In this document: one piece after another, positions 58,855 through 64,000 of the stretch
Numbering within the stretch: position 1 is the stretch's first letter
How the letters are laid out: every line of letters begins with the position of its first letter
NCBI GenBank assembly: GCA_051878315.1
Contig: JBJEJW010000025.1
Location: 1 to 64,000 of the forward strand
Direction of reading: 5' to 3'
Origin: W0P28-013 sp051878315
GTDB taxonomy: Bacteria > Bacteroidota > Bacteroidia > Bacteroidales > Paludibacteraceae
Length of the DNA: 64,000 nucleotides
Position numbers and translations under genes: made by a program
The notes under the pieces: model-generated
Databases searched by the model: none
Told to the model about the DNA's origin: nothing
Seen by the model: only the letters and a program-made list of their open reading frames with translations

Positions 58855-59271
58855 CTAAATAGTTGCTTGTGCATTGTGTGGTGTCGGGCGACGTTCGGCT
58901 ACGATGAGCAATGCGGCATCGCGCAAATAGTCGGGTAAGGCTATATCGCGCAGTTGTAACGAGCGCAACCAACCGGCTACGTCTTGTTCGCGCAAGGTGT
59001 AAAAGACGTCGTCTAACTGCTGCAATTCTCGTGCCGAAAAATCTTCGACCGGTCGGTGTGCCAAAACGTCCAATTCTTCGTCGTCGAAATAGATGATTTT
59101 ATCGGTTTTGGTAAGCAGGCTGTCGCGTTCGCACACGGCATGTGCGCCGCAGCAGTCGGCAGGGATGTCGGTGGGTACCGATTCGTGTTCGGGTTTGGTG
59201 CGCCGAACGGCTATTATCAGCCACCCGATGGCGGCCAAGCCTACTATGCCGATGACAATCCACACAACCAT
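58855..59271 (-). CDS. Single-pass membrane protein of unknown function
   Basis: A 138-residue protein with one N-terminal transmembrane helix (about 2-22, VVWIVIGIVGLAAIGWLIIA) and a conserved cysteine/aspartate motif ADCCGAHAVCERDSLL (about 38-53), followed by IIYFDDEELDVLAHRP and a helical end. Homologues in Bacteroidota seem to accompany the glycine-lipid acyltransferase genes, sometimes labelled phospholipase; I see no lipase motif. It is 2 bases after glsB and 26 bases before ispH, in the same operon. Confidence 0.72.
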   Translation of the reverse strand: MVVWIVIGIVGLAAIGWLIIAVRRTKPEHESVPTDIPADCCGAHAVCERDSLLTKTDKIIYFDDEELDVLAHRPVEDFSARELQQLDDVFYTLREQDVAGWLRSLQLRDIALPDYLRDAALLIVAERRPTPHNAQATI

Positions 59272-59273
59272 GA

Positions 59274-60239
59274 TTAGTTTACTTTGACTTTCGACTGTAT
59301 GGCATCTTCGAGTTGGTCGATGTAGGTTTCGATGTGGCGTTCGCGTTTCTCTTCGTAGATGTCGGCCACAGTGACCAAAATGCCGGTGTCAACGACATCG
59401 CCAAATTCGTCGTTGATGGTGGTTCCAAACACTTTCATCGTACTCGACAATTTCATATAAGCGTTGACCAAAGGCGGTATGCTGAGTCCCATATCGTGAA
59501 TTTTTTGATTCAGAATGCGATAGTCGTCTTTGATAAACATGTTGGTAAACAGAGTTTGAAGCGCCTCTTTTTGGGTGATCAACTGCAATGGATGGATTGG
59601 CGTAAGAAGATGTTGTTTGTCGCCGAAATGTTTTTGCAAAAAGTACAATATCATATCGCGACCTTCGTAGCCGAACGACGGATAGATGGTTACTTTGCCT
59701 AAAAAATATTTGATTTGCGGATATTTGACGGTGAGTGCGCCAAGGCCGTCCCAAAGATTGTCGAGTGCGTAGAGACTTTTGGCACCGGCGTGTGTCGATT
59801 GGTAACCGACGCTCACAAACGACCGACCAAGTTCGAGCACGTTCGGCATATATTGTTCGATAAATGTATCGGAAAAACGGAACAAGTGCGCTGTCGCTAT
59901 GGCGGGTTGTCCGTCGGCGTTGTAGCGTACATTTTCGCCAAGAATGAAACGGTAGCCGCCGATGATTTCGTTTTCGTCAGGATTCCAGACGATGAGTTGT
60001 TGGCATGGTTCGTCCATGGTGTCGTATTGGTCGATGTCGGTATCTTTGCCGGTGCCACCGCTTGCATTGCGAAATGCTATCTCGCGCAAACGACCGATTT
60101 CGCGCATGGTATTCGGTGCATTGTGTGCATTGACGATGTAAATTTCGTTTCCTGCTTTGTTGGTTGTGCGTAAGAATGTGTCGGGTGTCAATTCGGCTTT
60201 TATCAAAGCCACATCGACAGGTGGAATTATTTCTTGCAT
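59274..60239 (-). CDS. glsB: GNAT-type N-acyltransferase for glycine lipids (GlsB-like)
   Basis: A 321-residue protein of the OlsB/hemolysin-like GNAT group. Visible are REIGRLREIAFRNASGGTG, YDTMDEPCQQLIVWNPDENE, IIGGYRFILGENV and LELGRSFVSVGYQS. In Bacteroides the glsB-glsA pair makes glycine lipids, GlsB attaching the first acyl chain to the glycine amino group. It lies 13 bases after glsA. The symbol rests on family and neighbourhood; activity on other amino acids (ornithine-type lipids) is possible. Confidence 0.85.
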   Translation of the reverse strand: MQEIIPPVDVALIKAELTPDTFLRTTNKAGNEIYIVNAHNAPNTMREIGRLREIAFRNASGGTGKDTDIDQYDTMDEPCQQLIVWNPDENEIIGGYRFILGENVRYNADGQPAIATAHLFRFSDTFIEQYMPNVLELGRSFVSVGYQSTHAGAKSLYALDNLWDGLGALTVKYPQIKYFLGKVTIYPSFGYEGRDMILYFLQKHFGDKQHLLTPIHPLQLITQKEALQTLFTNMFIKDDYRILNQKIHDMGLSIPPLVNAYMKLSSTMKVFGTTINDEFGDVVDTGILVTVADIYEEKRERHIETYIDQLEDAIQSKVKVN

Positions 60240-60252
60240 TTTTATATTGTTT

Positions 60253-61083
60253 TTAGGGTGTTTGTTCTGATTGTGGGGCCAAATTCATAACGTTTTGTCG
60301 TATGTCGGCTGCCCATTCGATGTCGGTTTTCGTTTTGTCGAGACTTTGCCATGGAATTGGTTTGCCGAAAGTAACGGTGAATGTTTGATGCTGCTTTTTG
60401 TAGAGTTCGTCCACCAAATAGAGCATGGCAATGTTGAATTTGAGGTGCAATAGTTGACCGATTTTAGCCAACAGATAAAATCGGCGCGAATTTTCGCCGG
60501 TGCAGTGTACGGGAATGATGTCGCGATGCGATTTGCGCGCGCGACCAATGAACATTTTTTTCCACGGCATTTCGGTAACTTGTCCGTTGATTTTGCGCGC
60601 GCAGATACCGGCCGGGAATATACATATTTGGTTGTCGGAAGCGAATAGTTGTTTCATCTGTTCGCTGATTGCGCGTGTTTGTTTGCCGCCAATTTTTACG
60701 GGCAGAAAAAGTGGTGCCAGCGGTTTCATTTCGGTAAGCAGACTATTGACGATGAACTTCAAGTTCGCGCCGTAGTGTTGGCTTATGACGTCGCCAATGA
60801 TGAGTGCTTCGGGACCGCCGAGTGGGTGATTGCAGGCGAAAATGTACAAGCCGTCGTGAGGCAGATTTTCGATGCCGCGCACATTGGCGTGTATGTCGAG
60901 TGTATCGAGCGCTACGCGCAGGAAATCGGTGCCTATCACATCGGGATTTGCTTTGATGGCGGCGTTAAGGTCGTCCTGATGGACTATTTTTTTGAGATAA
61001 TTGATTGCGAAACGCGGAATTTTCTTCAGCAGTCGCGGTCCCAACAAGGCTTCTACATCAACATATTTGTTCGATTCGTCCAT
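60253..61083 (-). CDS. glsA: O-acyltransferase for glycine lipids (GlsA-like)
   Basis: A 276-residue PlsC-type acyltransferase that would add the second acyl chain. The active-site block is FACNHPLGGPEALIIG (His86; an acidic Glu at the sixth position where Asp is more usual), followed by FIVNSLLTEMKPLAPLFLPV and the substrate loop ICIFPAGICARK. The start is the ATG at 61083 (MDESNKYVDVEALLGP) rather than 61122, which would overlap sufS. It follows sufS by 17 bases. Confidence 0.85.
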   Translation of the reverse strand: MDESNKYVDVEALLGPRLLKKIPRFAINYLKKIVHQDDLNAAIKANPDVIGTDFLRVALDTLDIHANVRGIENLPHDGLYIFACNHPLGGPEALIIGDVISQHYGANLKFIVNSLLTEMKPLAPLFLPVKIGGKQTRAISEQMKQLFASDNQICIFPAGICARKINGQVTEMPWKKMFIGRARKSHRDIIPVHCTGENSRRFYLLAKIGQLLHLKFNIAMLYLVDELYKKQHQTFTVTFGKPIPWQSLDKTKTDIEWAADIRQNVMNLAPQSEQTP

Positions 61084-61100
61084 AATCCACTTTGTGCTGA

Positions 61101-62321
61101 TTATTGTAATATGGTCAGGCAACGTTGCAGTTGCTCGACGAAATAGTCTATTTCATCTTTTGTGTTGTAGAGTGCAAACGATGCTCTGACTGTGCCGGGA
61201 ATACCGAGCAGGTCGATGAGTGGTTGTGCGCAATGGTGTCCGGTACGCACGGCGATGCCTGTTTTGTCGAGCAGCATACCTAAATCGTAAGGGTGGACAT
61301 TGCCCACAAGGAACGATATAGCACCGCTTTTGGCAGCCGATGTACCAAAAATGCGCATGTGTGGAATTTCGCGCAAACGTTTTTCGGCGTAGCGCAACAA
61401 TTCGTCTTCGTATGCAAAAATTGCCTGTTTCCCGATGCTGTCCATATAGTTTAACGCTTCGGCCAATGCCACCGAACCGACAAAATCGGGCGTGCCGGCC
61501 TCGAATTTGTACGGCAATTCGTTGTAGGTGGTTTTGTCGAATGTTACGTTTCGTATCATTTCGCCACCGCCTTGGTAGGGTGGCAGTTCGTTGAGCAATG
61601 CCGTTTTGCCGTATAGTACGCCGATGCCTGTCGGACCATAGACTTTGTGTCCCGAAAAGGCGTAAAAGTCTGCATCGAAATCAACCACATCGACCGGTAC
61701 GTGGGCGACGGCTTGTGCACCATCCACCAGCACTTTTGCGCCGTGTGCGTGTGCCATTTCGATGATTTTTTTCACGGGATTGATAGTACCCAAAACGTTT
61801 GACACATGTGCCACAGCCACCAAACGGGTACGGTTGTTCAGCAGTTTTTCGAGTTCGTCGAGTCGCAAGTCGCCATGTTCGTCAATGGGGGCCACACGCA
61901 GGCGCAAATGGTGGCGTTCGGCGGCCATTTGCCACGGTACGATGTTGGCGTGGTGTTCCATCTGAGTAATGACAATTTCGTCGTTCGGTTGGCAAAATTG
62001 TTCGGTGAAAACGGTCGCCAGCAGGTTGATGCTTTCGGTGGTACCGCGCGTGAAAATAATTTCGTTGGCATCGGGTGCGCCGATGAATGTAGCGACGGTT
62101 TGTCGTGCCGACTCGTGCGCCAAGGTCGCTTTTTGGCTCAAATAGTGTATACCGCGGTGTATGTTGGCGTTTTGCGTGGCATACACATCGACTATTTTGT
62201 CGAGTACGCATCGCGGTTTTTGCGTAGTGGCGGCATTGTCGAAATAAACGAGCGGTTTCCCATAAATTTTTTCCGCCAGAATGGGGAAATCGGTACGTAT
62301 CCGGTTGATGTCGAGGCTCAT
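61101..62321 (-). CDS. sufS: Cysteine desulfurase SufS
   Basis: A 406-residue pyridoxal-phosphate enzyme that removes sulfur from cysteine for iron-sulfur assembly. PLP lysine is in YAFSGHKVYGPTGIGVLYG; the N-terminal VYFDNAATTQKPR, EIIFTRGTTESINLLA, MEHHANIVPWQ and the active cysteine in AVRTGHHCAQPLIDLLG are the group II desulfurase pattern. It overlaps nothing at its start if ATG 62321 is used, which lies just before sufD's stop region (12 bases). SufE at 51.3 kb would be its sulfur acceptor. Confidence 0.97.
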   Translation of the reverse strand: MSLDINRIRTDFPILAEKIYGKPLVYFDNAATTQKPRCVLDKIVDVYATQNANIHRGIHYLSQKATLAHESARQTVATFIGAPDANEIIFTRGTTESINLLATVFTEQFCQPNDEIVITQMEHHANIVPWQMAAERHHLRLRVAPIDEHGDLRLDELEKLLNNRTRLVAVAHVSNVLGTINPVKKIIEMAHAHGAKVLVDGAQAVAHVPVDVVDFDADFYAFSGHKVYGPTGIGVLYGKTALLNELPPYQGGGEMIRNVTFDKTTYNELPYKFEAGTPDFVGSVALAEALNYMDSIGKQAIFAYEDELLRYAEKRLREIPHMRIFGTSAAKSGAISFLVGNVHPYDLGMLLDKTGIAVRTGHHCAQPLIDLLGIPGTVRASFALYNTKDEIDYFVEQLQRCLTILQ

Positions 62322-62332
62322 AATGTTGTTGG

Positions 62333-63664
62333 TTAGCACATTTTACAGGTTTTGCATTTCGATTCGCTGCCACGCAGGCGTTGTTCTACCATCAGGCGCA
62401 GACGGTCGCGTACGGCTTCTACGGTTATTTTGTCCAACACATCGGCTGCGAATGCCAATAGTAGCAACATGCGAGCCTCATCTTCGCCGATACCGCGTGT
62501 GCGCATGTAAAAGAGAGCGTTTTCGTCGATTTGACCGGTAGTGGCACCGTGTCCGCATTTCACGTCGTCGGCATATATTTCCAATTGCGGTTTTGCGTGC
62601 ATGCGTGCTTGTTTGGTCAGACAGATGTTGCGGTTGGTTTGGTAGGCTTCGGTGTGTTGCGCGTTTTTTTCGACCAAGATACGACCTGCGAATGCGCCTT
62701 CGGATTCACCGTCGAGTATGTATTTGAACAATTCTTGGCTGTTGCAACGCGGCACATTGTGGCGTATGGTTGTAGTGATGTCGGTTTGTTGTCTGTTGTC
62801 GCCGATGACAATGCCGCCGAGCCATGTGGCGGCTTGTTCGCCGTTCAGATTGATGTCGATGTAGCGACGTGAGCGACCGTTGTGTAGTGCTACAAGGTTT
62901 ATTACCGTTTGCGATCCGGCGGCTTGTTCGACAAAAATTTGTTCGTTGCCATTGGTGTCGGTGCCGGTACTCTCGAGTGTGTAGTAGTTCAAACAAGCAT
63001 TTGGGCCAACGACGATTTCTGTCAGACGATTGGCAAAAAAGTTGATACCGGTTGTGGTGTGGTCGCATACAAGCATATCAAGTCGTGCGCCGGCAGCCAA
63101 TACTATCAGGTTGTGCGTGTGTGTCATCAGACAAGTTTGCGCAAACAACATATTGACAATTTGAATGGGCAAATCGAGTGTGGTGTTTTCTGGCACAAAC
63201 AAGAAATAACCGTCTTGCGCAAAAGTGCGATTGAAGAGCGTGAAACCGTCGTCGCAGCAGCCGGTTTGCCGATCGAGGTGTTGCGCCACAATGTCGGCAT
63301 GACGTATGCAGGCTTCGCTCAACTTGCACAATATTACTCCGTCGGGTAAGGCCGTGTGCGTAGGTTGCAGTTGGTCGTTGACGATGTAGAAATTGTGTGC
63401 TCGAATGCCGGGTACATCGCAACGAAACAGATCGGCGCCACCGGTCGGTACAGTCAGATGATTGATGTCGAATCCGTAGTCGGTGTCGAGTGCGGGCAGC
63501 AACGGACAATAAAGGTAGGCTTCGTCCTTGTTGGTAGGGAATCCATGTTGTTTGAATTGTACGAATGCTTCGTCGCGGCGCAGGTTGAGTTGTGTCGCCG
63601 AATGCGCTTTCAACATTTCTGCCGTTTGTTCGTATAAGTCGATGTATTGTTGTTCGCGGTTCAT
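62333..63664 (-). CDS. sufD: Fe-S cluster assembly protein SufD
   Basis: A 443-residue scaffold subunit of the SufBCD complex. The SufBD core shows as YFLFVPENTTLDLPIQIVNM, LVLAAGARLDMLVCDHTTTG, LYKSPKAVD-free body, then GAFAGRILVEKNAQHTEAYQ, NICLTKQARMHAKPQLEIYA and DDVKCGHGATTGQIDENALF. The C-terminus carries a four-cysteine-like tail (ESKCKTCKMC). Its ATG overlaps the sufC stop by 4 bases. Confidence 0.95.
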   Translation of the reverse strand: MNREQQYIDLYEQTAEMLKAHSATQLNLRRDEAFVQFKQHGFPTNKDEAYLYCPLLPALDTDYGFDINHLTVPTGGADLFRCDVPGIRAHNFYIVNDQLQPTHTALPDGVILCKLSEACIRHADIVAQHLDRQTGCCDDGFTLFNRTFAQDGYFLFVPENTTLDLPIQIVNMLFAQTCLMTHTHNLIVLAAGARLDMLVCDHTTTGINFFANRLTEIVVGPNACLNYYTLESTGTDTNGNEQIFVEQAAGSQTVINLVALHNGRSRRYIDINLNGEQAATWLGGIVIGDNRQQTDITTTIRHNVPRCNSQELFKYILDGESEGAFAGRILVEKNAQHTEAYQTNRNICLTKQARMHAKPQLEIYADDVKCGHGATTGQIDENALFYMRTRGIGEDEARMLLLLAFAADVLDKITVEAVRDRLRLMVEQRLRGSESKCKTCKMC

Positions 63665-64000
63665 TCCTCAAATTCTTTCTTAATCCAATCGTAGCCTTTT
63701 TCTTCCAACTCCAAAGCCAATTCTTTGGTGCCGGTTTTTACGATGCGGCCGTTGTAGAGTACATGCACAAAGTCGGGTACGATATAGTCGAGCAGACGCT
63801 GGTAGTGCGTGATTACGATGGAGGCGTTATCGTTGTTTTTCAGCGTATTGACACCATGTGCCACGATACGTAACGCGTCGATGTCGAGGCCAGAATCGGT
63901 TTCGTCAAGAATCGACAAACGCGGTTCGAGCATTGCCATTTGGAATATTTCGTTACGTTTTTTTTCGCCGCCCGAAAACCCTTCGTTTACCGATCGATTG
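63661..64000 (-). CDS. sufC: Fe-S cluster assembly ATPase SufC (partial, cut by the window edge)
   Basis: The C-terminal 112 residues of SufC. The frame is open to the window edge: SVNEGFSGGEKKRNEIFQMA is the ABC signature, LEPRLSILDETDSGLDIDAL the Walker B and D-loop, and IVITHYQRLLDYIVPDFVHV the switch histidine. The N-terminal half with Walker A lies beyond 64000. It is the first visible gene of the sufC-sufD-sufS run. Confidence 0.96.
   Translation of the reverse strand, partial: NRSVNEGFSGGEKKRNEIFQMAMLEPRLSILDETDSGLDIDALRIVAHGVNTLKNNDNASIVITHYQRLLDYIVPDFVHVLYNGRIVKTGTKELALELEEKGYDWIKKEFEE

Noticed and set aside
1..64000. tRNA, rRNA or complete insertion sequence
   Set aside because: I looked through the intergenic stretches and saw no cloverleaf with TTCGA loop, no rRNA blocks and no transposase frame.

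Overview
The window is chromosomal DNA of a bacterium of the phylum Bacteroidota, most likely order Bacteroidales. The evidence is the -7 promoter box TAnnTTTG in front of many genes, a type IX secretion sorting tail, the families DUF2851, DUF4294, DUF4301, DUF6089 and DUF6242, a GlsA/GlsB glycine-lipid pair, and the order DUF6089-uppS-bamA-ompH(x3)-murI. I cannot name a genus.

Layout. 0-8 kb: an XRE/DUF2975 pair, DUF2851, two orphan proteins, a decayed phage or conjugative-element 'polyvalent' protein with a MuF C-terminal domain, and polA. 8-12 kb: three FISUMP-domain secreted proteins and a tiny type IX cargo-like protein, separated by palindromic repeats. 12-24 kb: gluQ, lipoproteins, ribF, an esterase, uvrC, a probable rod-like small RNA, a 32-codon small gene, a LytTR-like membrane protein and an aldehyde/alcohol dehydrogenase operon. 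24-28 kb: apt, two parS-like sites, mnmG, an AT-rich gap where GC skew reverses (probable replication origin) and a radical SAM/SPASM gene. 28-33 kb: an OmpA/TPR lipoprotein, an XRE gene behind a leader with competing RNA structures, and two more FISUMP lipoproteins. 33-45 kb: outer-membrane proteins, a DnaQ-like exonuclease, the envelope-biogenesis operon (DUF6089-uppS-bamA-3 ompH-murI) and rnhB. 45-50 kb: a three-gene drug-efflux operon (TolC, HlyD, MFS). 50-54 kb: DUF4301, sufE and an AT-rich accessory island. 54-64 kb: a long run read leftward, sufC-sufD-sufS-glsA-glsB-orphan-ispH-pfkA-DUF6242-aroA; sufC is cut by the window edge.

Most striking signals. (1) The two FISUMP lipoproteins at 30.5-32.6 kb differ at their C-termini in the way expected of diversity-generating-retroelement variable regions: fixed scaffold codons alternate with NNC codons that differ only at positions 1 and 2. 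No reverse transcriptase lies in the window. (2) The leader of the XRE gene at 30.1 kb can form a 5' hairpin, a roughly 127-base rod and a terminator just before the start codon; the rod excludes each of the other two. (3) GC skew reversal, an AT-rich gap with repeats, and two parS-like palindromes point to oriC at about 26.6-27.0 kb. (4) A consensus promoter and terminator enclose a roughly 190-base RNA that folds end to end as a rod, as 6S RNA does.

Positions and counts were worked out by eye; family names come from recognising motifs, not from searches.
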